Assembly: GCF_001697225.1 (NCBI RefSeq)
Contig: NZ_CP014671.1
Span: 248,001 to 312,000 of the forward strand
Length of the DNA: 64,000 bases
Direction of reading: 5' to 3'
Source of the DNA: Immundisolibacter cernigliae
GTDB lineage: Bacteria > Pseudomonadota > Gammaproteobacteria > Immundisolibacterales > Immundisolibacteraceae
Part shown: piece by piece, positions 52,591 through 61,540 of the stretch
Layout of the letters: each line of letters starts with the position of its first letter
Numbering within the stretch: the first letter of the stretch is position 1
Translations under genes and position numbers: made by a program
Notes under the pieces: generated by a model
The model's input: the letters and a program-made list of their open reading frames with translations, nothing else
Databases searched by the model: none
What the model was told of the DNA's origin: nothing

Positions 52591-53556
52591 TCAGACCACG
52601 CCCAGCTCGCGCAGCTTGCTGCGAATCTTGTCCTTGAACGCGTCGGAAGCCTCGCGCACCGGCGGCATGATGCGCCCGGCATTCAGGCCCAGTTCCTCGA
52701 ACCACACCTTGATGCCGGCCAGCGCCGAGGCATAGGTCGCGGTCTGCACCACGGTCCACAGGAACACGTCACCGTAGAAATCGCGCACCGGGTTCAGCTT
52801 GTCGGACACGGCGCGGGCTTCTTCCCACTTGCCCTCGGCCGCCAGCGCACGGTATTGCTTCACCAGCGGACGCAGCTTGCCGTACAGGATGTAGGACAGC
52901 TCGCCCCACACCACCTGACCGCCCAGACGCAGGTCTTCCAGGAACACCGACTCCAGCGGGTCGGAGACGATGAAGTCCTTGCGCAGGTCGTGGCGCAGCT
53001 TGAGCGTCTCGGCGCGGATCAGGTGGCCCTGCTTGACCGCCACCACGGTATCCAGATCCGCCAGGCGGCGCATCAGGTCAAAGCCCAGCACCTTGCCGGA
53101 CACCGGCGTGCGGTACAGGCAAACGGCCAGGTCCGTGCGATCGGTCAGGTACTTGAACCAGTCGAAGATTTCATCGTCGGTGCGCAGCTGCACCACCGGG
53201 TTGATGACCTCGGCGCCTTCGAAGCCCAGCTTCTCGACGTAGTTCATCTTCTCGATCGCTTGGTGCACCGACGGGTCCAGGATGATGGTCCACAGCGGAA
53301 TCTTGCCGCGGGCGGCCTCGGCCACCACCTGGTGGTACTTCAGCCACTCGCCGAGCGTGACGTTCCAGCACTCGGCAATGAAACCGCCGACCACCAGACC
53401 CTCGACGCCCATGTCGATGAACTTGTCGATGTTCTCGCGCAGCTTCGGGTAGTCGAACTGGAAATCGTTGCCGACCGGGCTGATCGGGCACATGTAGAAG
53501 CCCTTGATCGTTTCGGTAGCCCAGGCCTTGGCGTCCTTGCGACTGTAATCTGGCAT
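52591..53556 (-). CDS. DapA-superfamily aldolase/hydratase-like protein, copy 1
   Basis: The 321-residue TIM-barrel protein belongs to the class I dihydrodipicolinate synthase/N-acetylneuraminate lyase superfamily. The catalytic tyrosine is in CLYRTPVSGK and the Schiff-base lysine in VVAVKQGHL. The superfamily includes hydratase-aldolases of aromatic catabolism such as NahE, which release pyruvate, so a role in an aromatic pathway is plausible but not shown. It lies 37 bases after its paralogue. Confidence 0.83.
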   Translation of the reverse strand: MPDYSRKDAKAWATETIKGFYMCPISPVGNDFQFDYPKLRENIDKFIDMGVEGLVVGGFIAECWNVTLGEWLKYHQVVAEAARGKIPLWTIILDPSVHQAIEKMNYVEKLGFEGAEVINPVVQLRTDDEIFDWFKYLTDRTDLAVCLYRTPVSGKVLGFDLMRRLADLDTVVAVKQGHLIRAETLKLRHDLRKDFIVSDPLESVFLEDLRLGGQVVWGELSYILYGKLRPLVKQYRALAAEGKWEEARAVSDKLNPVRDFYGDVFLWTVVQTATYASALAGIKVWFEELGLNAGRIMPPVREASDAFKDKIRSKLRELGVV

Positions 53557-53593
53557 GACTGCGTTCCTCCAGGATTGATATTGCGGGGCCGGC

Positions 53594-54556
53594 TCAGACC
53601 AGGCCCAGTTCCTTGACCTTGGCGCGGATGTACTCGGCGCGCTCGTCCGACACCGGCCGCACCGGCGGGATCATGCCGCCAGCCTTGAAGCCGAGCGCCT
53701 CGAACCAGACCTTGACGCTGGCCACCGCGCCGGCGTAGGTCGCCGTGCGCACGATTTCCCACAGCAGGATTTCGCCCAGGAACTCGCGCACCGGGTCCAG
53801 CTGCACGGAGACCGCGCGGGCCTCTTCCCACTTGCCCTGCGCCGCCAGCGCGCGGTACTGGTCGATGAGAGTGCGCTTCTTGCCATAGGCCAGGTAGGAA
53901 ATCTCGCCCCAGCAGATCTGCCCGCCCACGCGCAGGTCTTCCAGGAACACCGCCTCGGACGGGTCCGACACGATGAAATCCTTGCGCAGGTCGTGACGCA
54001 GCTTGAGCGTCTCGGCACGGCTCAGGCTGCCCTGCTTGACCGCCACGCAGGTGTCCAGATCCGCCAGCCGGCGCATCAGATCAAAGCCCAGCACTTTGCC
54101 GGATACCGGCGTGCGGTACAGGCACACGGCCAGGTTGCTGCGGTCGGTCAGGTACTTGAACCAGTCGAAGATTTCATCGTCGGTGCGCAGCTGCACCACC
54201 GGGTTGATGACCTCGGCGCCTTCGAAGCCCAGCTTCTCGACGTGGTTCATCTTCTCGATCGCCTGATGCACCGACGGGTCCAGGATGATGGTCCACAGCG
54301 GCAGGCGGCCCTTGGCGACATCGGCCACGATCTCGTGGTAGCGGTACCAGTCCGACAGGGTCAGGCTCCAGCACTCCGAGATGAAGCCGCCGATCACTAG
54401 GCCGTCGATGCCGACATCGATGAACTTCTCGACGTTGTAGCGCAGCGCCTCCTCGTCCATCTTGCCGTCTTTGACGGGGCTGATCGGGCACTGGTAGAAA
54501 CCGGTCAATTTCTTCAAGGCCCAGGCCTTGGCGTCTTTGCGGTCGAATTCGAGCAT
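53594..54556 (-). CDS. DapA-superfamily aldolase/hydratase-like protein, copy 2
   Basis: This 320-residue tandem paralogue shares an exact central block with copy 1 (LWTIILDPSVHQAIEKMN, EGAEVINPVVQLRTDDEIFD, VSGKVLGFDLMRRLADLD). The active-site tyrosine (CLYRTP) and lysine (CVAVKQG) are kept. The ends differ (GGMIPPVRPVSDERAEYIRA here). The start ATG 54556 has GGAG. The two copies may form a heteromer or act on related substrates. Confidence 0.83.
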   Translation of the reverse strand: MLEFDRKDAKAWALKKLTGFYQCPISPVKDGKMDEEALRYNVEKFIDVGIDGLVIGGFISECWSLTLSDWYRYHEIVADVAKGRLPLWTIILDPSVHQAIEKMNHVEKLGFEGAEVINPVVQLRTDDEIFDWFKYLTDRSNLAVCLYRTPVSGKVLGFDLMRRLADLDTCVAVKQGSLSRAETLKLRHDLRKDFIVSDPSEAVFLEDLRVGGQICWGEISYLAYGKKRTLIDQYRALAAQGKWEEARAVSVQLDPVREFLGEILLWEIVRTATYAGAVASVKVWFEALGFKAGGMIPPVRPVSDERAEYIRAKVKELGLV

Positions 54557-54604
54557 GGCACGCTCCTTTGTGCGGGTGCTTACGGGGTGGAACACATCAA
54601 AATG

Positions 54605-54623
54605 ACTGAACGGTCGGTCGAGT
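54605..54623. promoter_or_regulatory. Imperfect palindrome, candidate operator of the aldolase pair
   Basis: The 19-bp sequence ACTGAACGGTCGGTCGAGT matches its reverse complement at the outer ACT/AGT and inner AC/GT positions, a pattern seen in TetR-family operators of acyl and aromatic catabolism. It lies 49-67 bases upstream of the aldolase start, in the divergent region shared with the SDR gene. Confidence 0.35.
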
Positions 54624-54798
54624 GCCCGGCGGCACGTAGCCCTCCAGCTCCCGAATCCGAGTCCGTTAGGAAGCGCCGGATCATTTCAGAATCGCCCCCC
54701 GAAATCAACCTGACGGCCGCCCTGGCTGCGCCTATCATGGGCGGGCAAACGTTGCTGTTAGGCTCGATTCTGGAAGCCGCCGCCGCCGGAGATGACGC

Positions 54799-55515
54799 AT
54801 GAGCACATGGCCCACTGCATTGATCGTCGGCGCCGGCCCGGGGCTCAGCCTGTCACTGGCCCGCCGCTTCGGGCGCGAAGGCTACGCCGTGGCCATGGTC
54901 GCGCGCCGCCAACCGGTGCTGGCAGAACTCGCCGCGCAACTCGACTCGCTTGGGCCGCGCCTGAAAACCTACGCCGCGGATGCCACCGATCCGGCCGCGG
55001 TGGGTGAGGTCTGCGCCGCTACCCTGCGCGACCTTGGCGAACCGTCGGTGCTGATCTACAACGCCGGCAGTTACCTGCCGGGTGGCATTGCCGACATCAC
55101 GCCCGAACAGTTCGAGGCCGCCTGGAAAACCGGCTGCATGGGCGCCTTTTTGTTCGCCCGCGAATTGCTGCCGGCGATGGCCGACGCCGGCCGCGGCACC
55201 GTGCTGCTGACCGGTGCCACGGCTGCGCTGCGCGGCGGCAAGGGTTTTGCCACGCTGGCGGTACCCAAGTTCGGTCTGCGCGCGCTGGCCCAGTCCATGG
55301 CGCGCGAGTACGGCCCGCAGGGCGTGCACGTTGCGCACGTCGTGATCGATGGCCAGATCGACACCCCGCGCCTGCGCGAACGCGACCCGGACCGGCCGGC
55401 GCACACGCTGCTGGCACCCGACGCCATCGCCGAAACCTACTGGCAGCTGCATTGCCAGGATGCGACGGCGTGGACGCAGGAACTGGACCTGCGCCCGGCA
55501 GTGGAACAGTTCTAG
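54799..55515 (+). CDS. Short-chain dehydrogenase/reductase-like protein without the catalytic Tyr
   Basis: The 238-residue Rossmann protein has the nucleotide motif IVGAGPGLSLSLARRFGREG and the structural IYNAGSY, but the active-site YxxxK reads LAVPK, with leucine replacing tyrosine. The TGAT serine/threonine strand and lysine are present. A subgroup of SDRs with VGAGPGLG starts and altered active sites exists, so it may bind NAD(P) without classical reduction, or use a different residue. GGAG lies 7 bases before ATG 54799. Confidence 0.82.
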   Translation: MSTWPTALIVGAGPGLSLSLARRFGREGYAVAMVARRQPVLAELAAQLDSLGPRLKTYAADATDPAAVGEVCAATLRDLGEPSVLIYNAGSYLPGGIADITPEQFEAAWKTGCMGAFLFARELLPAMADAGRGTVLLTGATAALRGGKGFATLAVPKFGLRALAQSMAREYGPQGVHVAHVVIDGQIDTPRLRERDPDRPAHTLLAPDAIAETYWQLHCQDATAWTQELDLRPAVEQF

Positions 55516-55613
55516 GGAAATGCGGAATACGCCCGAGTTCGCGCAGCGCAGGCGGCAATCCGGACAGGACGGCACAATACGCGGCCCATCCTGCGCCTTA
55601 GGGAATCACCCTC

Positions 55614-56189
55614 ATGCCCTGCCTGCACCGTACCCTGATTGTTCTGGTGAGCCTGCTCGCCGCCTGCAGCACGGCGCCGCAGCGGCTCGACCTGAAGCCC
55701 GCCATCGATGTCACGGCCCGCAATCTGGGCCAGGGCACACCGGTGGCGGTCACCGTCATCGACCGCCGTCAGCTCACCGAGGCCCAGCGCAGCGGCAGCG
55801 TGACCGGCATTGATCCGGCCGTGAACGTGGTCGACGTGGTGTACCAGGAAGCCACCCGCGCACTGGAGCAGCTCGGCTTTGCCGTCGAACCGTCCGCCAG
55901 CCCGCTCAGCAACACCCTGACGCTGGAACTGCTGAACATCAACTACGACCTGACGACCGCCGTGATGAAAAAGACCGTGTTCGTGGACGCCGACATTCGC
56001 GCCACTGCAGCCGCTGGCGGCAACACCTTCGCCACCACCTACCGCGCGCACCAGGAACAGGAAGTCGCGTTTCTGCCCTCGCCGGCCCTGAGCCAACGCC
56101 TGGTCAACGAAACCTTGTCGAACGCCCTGAGCCGGGCGCTTGCCGACCCGCAGCTGATGGGCGTTCTGACTCAGCGCGGCACTCGATAA
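55614..56189 (+). CDS. YajG-like outer-membrane lipoprotein
   Basis: The 191-residue protein has a lipoprotein signal with lipobox LLAAC (cysteine about residue 19). The mature part resembles E. coli YajG (VDVVYQEATRALEQLGFAVE). Function is unknown in the family; it is probably an inner-leaflet outer-membrane lipoprotein. The start ATG 55614 has AGGGA 8 bases upstream. Confidence 0.82.
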   Translation: MPCLHRTLIVLVSLLAACSTAPQRLDLKPAIDVTARNLGQGTPVAVTVIDRRQLTEAQRSGSVTGIDPAVNVVDVVYQEATRALEQLGFAVEPSASPLSNTLTLELLNINYDLTTAVMKKTVFVDADIRATAAAGGNTFATTYRAHQEQEVAFLPSPALSQRLVNETLSNALSRALADPQLMGVLTQRGTR

Positions 56190-56208
56190 CTCATAGGGGA
56201 CAACAACC

Positions 56209-57387
56209 ATGGCATCACCCACACTCGAACAATTGCTGAAGCAGGCCCACGAGGTGGGCGAACTGGCTGCCGAGCACGCGCCGACCACCGAGCGCGAGCG
56301 CCGACTCGCGGCCCCGGCGGCCGAAGCACTGCTCGAATCGGGCCTGATAAAGATCCTGCAACCCGCTCGCTTCGGCGGCTACGAACTGGGTTTTGGCGAG
56401 CTGGTGCGGGTCGGCCAGGCCATCGCCCACCACGATGTGTCCGCCGCCTGGGTGTTCTGCATCCTGGGCATCCACCATTGGTGGGGCGCGTTCGTCAGCC
56501 CGCAGTTGCAGGACGAGCTGTGGGGTGAGGATCCTGAAACCTGCTTCGTCGATTCCTTCGCCCCCAACGGCAAGGCCGAACCGGTGGACGGCGGCATGCG
56601 CCTGTCGGGCAAGTGGGGTTTTCTGTCCGGCCTGCCGTGGGCGCGCTGGGCGGCGGTAGGCGCCATCGCCCCGGCCGCGCCGGGGGCGCAGCCCGAATAC
56701 CTGATGTTCTTTGTGCCGCAAAGCGACTACACGGTGGTCGACGACTGGCACACCGTCGGCCTGCGTGGCTCAGCCTCGGCCAGCGTGCAGGTGGACAATG
56801 TTTTCGTGCCGACGCACCGGGTGTTTCGCATGGGTCATGCGATGGCCACCGGCGAGATTCCGGGCCACGCTGTCAACCCCGGCCCGCTGTACCGGGTGTC
56901 GCTGGTCGGCGGGCTCGGTCTGGCACTGGTGCCGCCCAGCCTGGGTGGTGCGCAGGCGCTGCTGCGGCGTTTTCAGGAACGCGCGGCCGCCCGTGTGCCG
57001 CTGTTCTCCGCCCAGCGGCAGGCCGAACTGGTGTTGTCGCAGTCCACGCTGGCCGAAACGGCGGTCGAGCTCGACATGGCCGAGGGCCTCATGTACCGCT
57101 ACGCGGACGAAGTGACGGCCTGTGGCGTCAACGGCGAAGCCTTCGACACCACCGACCGCACGCGGCTGTACGCCTGGCGGGCGGTGATCGCGCGCCGCGC
57201 ACGGGAGGCCAACTTCCGCCTGACGGAACTGGCCGGCGCCAGTGCCATCTTCGAGAACGAACCCCTGCAGCGCTACTGGCGCGACGTGCACGCCATGGGC
57301 CAGCACGTGGCCCTGAACTACGAATCGGCCCTGCGCAACTACGGCCGCAGCCTGCTCGGCCTGACGCCGGACGCGGTGCTGTACTGA
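56209..57387 (+). CDS. HsaA/HpaB-type flavin monooxygenase (acyl-CoA dehydrogenase fold)
   Basis: The 392-residue protein has an acyl-CoA dehydrogenase-like fold: LLESGLIKILQPARFGGYEL in the helical part, DGGMRLSGKWGFLSG in the beta domain, and GSASASVQVDNVFVP. HHDVSAAWVFCI and the IFENEPLQRYWRDVHAMGQH C-terminal motif are typical of two-component flavin-dependent hydroxylases (HsaA, p-hydroxyphenylacetate hydroxylase C2, DszC) rather than true dehydrogenases. A flavin reductase partner is not in the window. It probably hydroxylates a phenolic or other aromatic substrate. Confidence 0.84.
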   Translation: MASPTLEQLLKQAHEVGELAAEHAPTTERERRLAAPAAEALLESGLIKILQPARFGGYELGFGELVRVGQAIAHHDVSAAWVFCILGIHHWWGAFVSPQLQDELWGEDPETCFVDSFAPNGKAEPVDGGMRLSGKWGFLSGLPWARWAAVGAIAPAAPGAQPEYLMFFVPQSDYTVVDDWHTVGLRGSASASVQVDNVFVPTHRVFRMGHAMATGEIPGHAVNPGPLYRVSLVGGLGLALVPPSLGGAQALLRRFQERAAARVPLFSAQRQAELVLSQSTLAETAVELDMAEGLMYRYADEVTACGVNGEAFDTTDRTRLYAWRAVIARRAREANFRLTELAGASAIFENEPLQRYWRDVHAMGQHVALNYESALRNYGRSLLGLTPDAVLY

Positions 57388-57517
57388 TCGCCTCCCGAGC
57401 GCTGCTATGGAAGCGCTGAATAAATCAGCGGCTCCTAACGGACGTTCAAGCCGGTACCATGACGGCCCTGTCGGCCATCCGCCGGCAAGGCTGTTTCGAA
57501 TCGCCTTGGAGAGAACC

Positions 57518-58663
57518 ATGGAAGGTATCTTGAAGTCCGGCGGCATGCCGCTGAGCGTGGTCGCCCGCGTCACCACCTGGCCGCTGATCGGCCTGCTGGC
57601 CCTGCCGGTGATCGGCTGGGCGGTGGGTGGTGGCGTCTGGCACTGGTTGACGGTGATCGTGTTCGTGGCGGTGTCGCTGATCGATCCGTTCGTCGGGCCC
57701 GACAACATCAATCACCGGGCAGAAGACGAAACCGCGCTCGAAAAAAGCCTCTACTACCGCGCCATGCTGTGGTTGCTGGTGCCGCTGCAATGGGCGGTGG
57801 CGGTGTTCTGTTACTGGCTGTTCACGCGCGGCGACCTGAGCGGCGTCGAGCAGGCCGGCGTGTTGCTGTCGTCGGCCATCGCGGTCGGCTTTGGCGCCAC
57901 CGCGGCGCACGAGCTGGCCCACCACGGCCAGCGCTTCGACCGCTGGATGGGCATCCTGCTGTTCACGCCCATCAACATGTGCGACTTCGCCATCTACCAC
58001 AACTACGGCCACCACAATCGGGTGGCCACGCCGGAAGACCCCGGCTCGGCCAAGTACGGCGACAGGATCGGTGCCTTCGTCGTGCGCAGCATCGTGCTCA
58101 AGACGCTCATGGGCTGGGAGATCGAGGCAACCCGCCTGCGCCGCCTGGGCAAATCGCCCTGGTCGCTGCACAACGGCATGCTGTGGATGACGGTTCTGCC
58201 GCTGGCCTGGCTGGCCACCATGATCGGACTGTTCGGCTGGCTGGCGGTGCCGCTGTTCCTGGCGCACTTCCTGTTTGCCCGCGGCCTGCTGGCGGTGGCC
58301 GATTACCTTGAACACTACGGCCTGGCGCGGCGGCGCCTGCCGGACGGCAGCTGGGAAACCATCCGCGCCGCCCATGCCTGGGACGACAGCTTCTTGGTCA
58401 GCAGCCTGTTTTTCTGCCAGATCGACCGCCATTCCGATCACCACGCCAACGTCGGGCGGCCGTACCAGATCCTGCGCGTGATGCACGAGGCACCGCGCCT
58501 GCCCTACGGCTACCTCACGATGATCTGGGTGGCCATGATCCCGCCCCTGTGGCGCAAGCTGATGCACCCGCGCGTGGAGGCTTTCTGGGATACCGGCGCC
58601 GCCCTGCCACACGGCCGGCCGGAAAATCTGCCGGCACGCTACCGGCACGACGCGATCTGCTGA
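57518..58663 (+). CDS. AlkB-like membrane diiron monooxygenase (second copy)
   Basis: The 381-residue membrane protein has all AlkB histidine boxes: HELAHHG (131-137), HNYGHH (161-166), DYLEHYGL (262-269) and RHSDHHAN (304-311). DYLEHYG and RHSDHH are closer to true alkane hydroxylases (NYIEHYG, QRHSDHHA) than those of the copy at 15412-16536. It would hydroxylate an alkane or alkyl side chain. GGAGAG precedes ATG 57518. No rubredoxin gene is near. Confidence 0.86.
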   Translation: MEGILKSGGMPLSVVARVTTWPLIGLLALPVIGWAVGGGVWHWLTVIVFVAVSLIDPFVGPDNINHRAEDETALEKSLYYRAMLWLLVPLQWAVAVFCYWLFTRGDLSGVEQAGVLLSSAIAVGFGATAAHELAHHGQRFDRWMGILLFTPINMCDFAIYHNYGHHNRVATPEDPGSAKYGDRIGAFVVRSIVLKTLMGWEIEATRLRRLGKSPWSLHNGMLWMTVLPLAWLATMIGLFGWLAVPLFLAHFLFARGLLAVADYLEHYGLARRRLPDGSWETIRAAHAWDDSFLVSSLFFCQIDRHSDHHANVGRPYQILRVMHEAPRLPYGYLTMIWVAMIPPLWRKLMHPRVEAFWDTGAALPHGRPENLPARYRHDAIC

Positions 58664-58702
58664 CGCCGCCGCGCTCGTCCGGCTGGCGGGATTGCCACCA
58701 GC

Positions 58703-58732
58703 CGGACACACACCGGGCATCGTGCCGATAAT
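58703..58732 (+). promoter_or_regulatory. Promoter-like sequence immediately before the SulP gene
   Basis: CGGACA (58703-58708) and GATAAT (58727-58732) are 18 bases apart. Transcription starting about 7 bases after the -10 box would begin at the ATG at 58739, giving a leaderless message; no ribosome site is visible. Confidence 0.4.
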
Positions 58733-58738
58733 GGCGCC

Positions 58739-60478
58739 ATGCCCAGCCTGACTACTGCCCTGCCCCTGCTGCGCTGGCTGCGCACCTACCGCCTCACGGA
58801 CGCCAGCGCCGACCTGCTTGCCGGCATCATCACCGCCGTGCTGCTGGTGCCACAGGCCATGGCCTATGCCGTCGTCGCCGGGCTGCCGCCGCAGGTCGGT
58901 CTTTATGCCAGCGTGCTGCCCTCGCTCGCCTACGCCCTGTTTGGCACCAGCCCGTACCTGGGCGTGGGACCGGTGGCGGTCAACGCGCTGATGGTGGCCA
59001 GCGCGCTCGCCGTGGTTGGCCATGGCGATCCGGCCCAGCAGGTCGTGAACGCGCAGGTGCTGGCGGCCATTTGCGCGCTGACGCTGCTGGGTCTTGGCGC
59101 ACTGCGCGCCGGGGCGTTCATGAGTTTTCTGAGCCGACCGGTGCTGGACGGCTTCACCAGCGGCGCCGCGCTGCTGATCGTGCTCACGCAGTTGCCGGCG
59201 CTGCTTGGCGTATCCGCCCACAGCGGGCCGCTGCTGCCGGAAGTGCTACTGGCGGTCTGGCACGCCCTGCCGACAATCAACTGGCCAACTCTGACACTGG
59301 GCGTGGCCAGCATCGGGTTGCTTATGCTCGGTGGCTGGCCGCTGCGAGCCTTGCTTGGGCGGCTGCGACTATCGTCCTTCCAGGCCGATTTTGTTGGCCG
59401 CCTGATGCCCTTGATCATGCTCGCGCTCGCTACCGTCGCAGTCGTGGTCGGCGAACTGGCAACCCGTGGCGTGGCGACAGTGGGTGATGTTCCGCCCGGT
59501 CTGCCGGCGCCGTCGGTCGCTTTCCTGCGGGCCTCGACCTGGCTGGAACTGCTGGCACCGGGCATGCTGATTGCGCTCATCAGCTACGTGAGCAGCGTGT
59601 CCATCGCGCAGGGTCTGGCCGGTCGGCGACGCGAGCGCATCGACACCGACCAGGAGCTGTTCGCCCTCGGTGCGGCCAACGCAGCTGCGGCGGTCGGTGG
59701 GGCGCTGCCAGTGGCGGCCAGCTTCAGTCGTTCGGCACTGAATTTCTCGGCCGGCGCCCGCACGCCGCTCGCGGGTGTGGTCAGCGCCCTGCTCGTAGGC
59801 TGCATTGCCATGTGGCTGACCGGGCTGTTTGGCCACCTGCCCAGGGCCGCGTTGGCGGCACTGATCGTGGTCGCGGTGACGCCTCTGATCAATGTGCACG
59901 GGTTTCGCCGCACATTGGCCTACAGCCGCAGCGACGGCCTGACATTTGGCGCCACCTTCGTGGTGGTGCTGTTTCTGGGCGTCGAACGCGGCCTGCTGCT
60001 GGGCGCATTGCTGGGTGTGGCCATGTACGTGTGGCGCACCGGCCGGCCGCATATCGCGGTGGTGGGTCGTGTGGCCGGCAGCGAGCACTTTCGCAACGTC
60101 AACCGCTACCACGTCGAAACCTGGCCGAACCTGCTGGTGCTGCGCGTGGATGAGAGCCTGTATTTCGCCAACGCCAGCCGAGTCGAGGAAACCATCCTGG
60201 ACCAGATATCAGCCAGGCCGACGGTCACCGACCTGGTGCTGCTCGGCAGCGGCATCAATCATGTCGACAGCAGCGGGCTGGCCATGCTCGAAACGCTGCT
60301 GCCGGCGTTGCGCGAAGCGGGCGTATGCACGCATCTGGCCGAGTTCAAGGGACCGGTGCTGGACCGCCTCAAGGGCAGTGGCCTGCTCGACACACTTGGC
60401 CCGGGGCGAGTATTCCTGAGCGCCGAGCAGGCGATCACGGCCCTGGCCGAGCCCTACGACGAACCCGTGTCCATCTGA
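58739..60478 (+). CDS. SulP-family anion transporter with STAS domain
   Basis: The 579-residue protein opens YRLTDASADLLAGIITAVLL, then VPQAMAYAVVAGLPPQVGLY, the standard SulP signature. About ten or more membrane segments follow, then a C-terminal STAS domain (LRVDESLYFANASRVEETIL, and HVDSSGLAMLETLLPAL). Members carry sulfate, bicarbonate or carboxylates; the substrate is not readable. It has no obvious ribosome site. Confidence 0.9.
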   Translation: MPSLTTALPLLRWLRTYRLTDASADLLAGIITAVLLVPQAMAYAVVAGLPPQVGLYASVLPSLAYALFGTSPYLGVGPVAVNALMVASALAVVGHGDPAQQVVNAQVLAAICALTLLGLGALRAGAFMSFLSRPVLDGFTSGAALLIVLTQLPALLGVSAHSGPLLPEVLLAVWHALPTINWPTLTLGVASIGLLMLGGWPLRALLGRLRLSSFQADFVGRLMPLIMLALATVAVVVGELATRGVATVGDVPPGLPAPSVAFLRASTWLELLAPGMLIALISYVSSVSIAQGLAGRRRERIDTDQELFALGAANAAAAVGGALPVAASFSRSALNFSAGARTPLAGVVSALLVGCIAMWLTGLFGHLPRAALAALIVVAVTPLINVHGFRRTLAYSRSDGLTFGATFVVVLFLGVERGLLLGALLGVAMYVWRTGRPHIAVVGRVAGSEHFRNVNRYHVETWPNLLVLRVDESLYFANASRVEETILDQISARPTVTDLVLLGSGINHVDSSGLAMLETLLPALREAGVCTHLAEFKGPVLDRLKGSGLLDTLGPGRVFLSAEQAITALAEPYDEPVSI

Positions 60479-60490
60479 GGAGTACCCACC

Positions 60491-61471
60491 ATGACCCAAC
60501 CGACCCTGATGGTGACCATCGGCGACGAGTTGCGACCGCTGGTCGAAGCCCGCCTCGGCAGCCTGGCGCAGATCCAATTCCTGGGCGATGTGCCGGCGGC
60601 GCAGCGCCAGTCGGCATTGGCCGCGGCGGATGTCCTGTTCTGCCTGCGACCGCAGATGGAAATCGGCGACGACTGGCCGAACGATCCGGCCTGGCGCTTT
60701 GTGCAATTCATGAGCGCTGGCGTGGATCACATTGATTTATCGAAATTTCCTCCTACCGCGCAGCTCGCCAGCAACGCCGGCGGCTTCTCCGAACCGATGG
60801 CTGAACACATCCTGGCCATGGCGCTCGCGCTGTCCAAGAAGCTGCTCTACAACCACCATCGCATGCAGCAGGGCGTGTTCGACCAGCTCAGCGACACCGG
60901 CACCCTGCGGGGCAAAACCGCAGCCATCATCGGCTTTGGCGGCATCGGCCAGGCCACGGCCGAGCTGCTGCGGCTGCTGGACATGCGCATCCTGGCGGTC
61001 AACCGCAGCGGGCGCAGCGACCACCCGGCCGATCTCGTCGGCACGCTGGACCAGCTCGAAACCGTGCTGCGCGCGGCCGATGTGGTCGTCATCTGCCTGC
61101 CGCTGACGCCCGGCACGGTCGGCCTGATCGGTGCGCGGGAACTGGGCTGGCTGAAACCGGACGCCATGCTGATCAACGTCGCCCGCGGCGAGATCGTCGA
61201 TCAGAAGGCCCTGTACGACTGGCTGGTCGCCAACCCGCAGGCCAGCGCCGGCATCGACGCCTGGTGGGTGGAGCCCTTCCGCCACGGCGAGTTCCGCATG
61301 GACTACCCGTTTCTGGACCTGCCCAACGTGATCGGCTCGCCGCACAACTCGCCGCGCGCCCCGGGCGGCGGCAAGATCTCCGCCGAGCGCGCCTGCGACA
61401 ACATCGCCCGCTTCCTGCGCGGCGAACAGCCGCATGGCCTGCTGGACCCGGCGAGCGCCAACATGGCCTGA
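60491..61471 (+). CDS. D-2-hydroxyacid dehydrogenase family protein
   Basis: The 326-residue NAD(P)-dependent enzyme has the Rossmann motif IIGFGGIGQATAELLRLLDM. The catalytic arginine is in NVARGEIVD, the glutamate in WWVEPF and the histidine in GSPHNSP. The family reduces 2-keto acids to D-hydroxy acids or the reverse. GGAG precedes ATG 60491, 12 bases after the SulP stop, so the two may be one operon. Confidence 0.9.
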   Translation: MTQPTLMVTIGDELRPLVEARLGSLAQIQFLGDVPAAQRQSALAAADVLFCLRPQMEIGDDWPNDPAWRFVQFMSAGVDHIDLSKFPPTAQLASNAGGFSEPMAEHILAMALALSKKLLYNHHRMQQGVFDQLSDTGTLRGKTAAIIGFGGIGQATAELLRLLDMRILAVNRSGRSDHPADLVGTLDQLETVLRAADVVVICLPLTPGTVGLIGARELGWLKPDAMLINVARGEIVDQKALYDWLVANPQASAGIDAWWVEPFRHGEFRMDYPFLDLPNVIGSPHNSPRAPGGGKISAERACDNIARFLRGEQPHGLLDPASANMA

Positions 61472-61540
61472 GCGCACCGCGGTCGCCGCCGGCAGACCGC
61501 CCACGACGGCCATTGGCGGCAATCGGCGATAATCGCGCCC

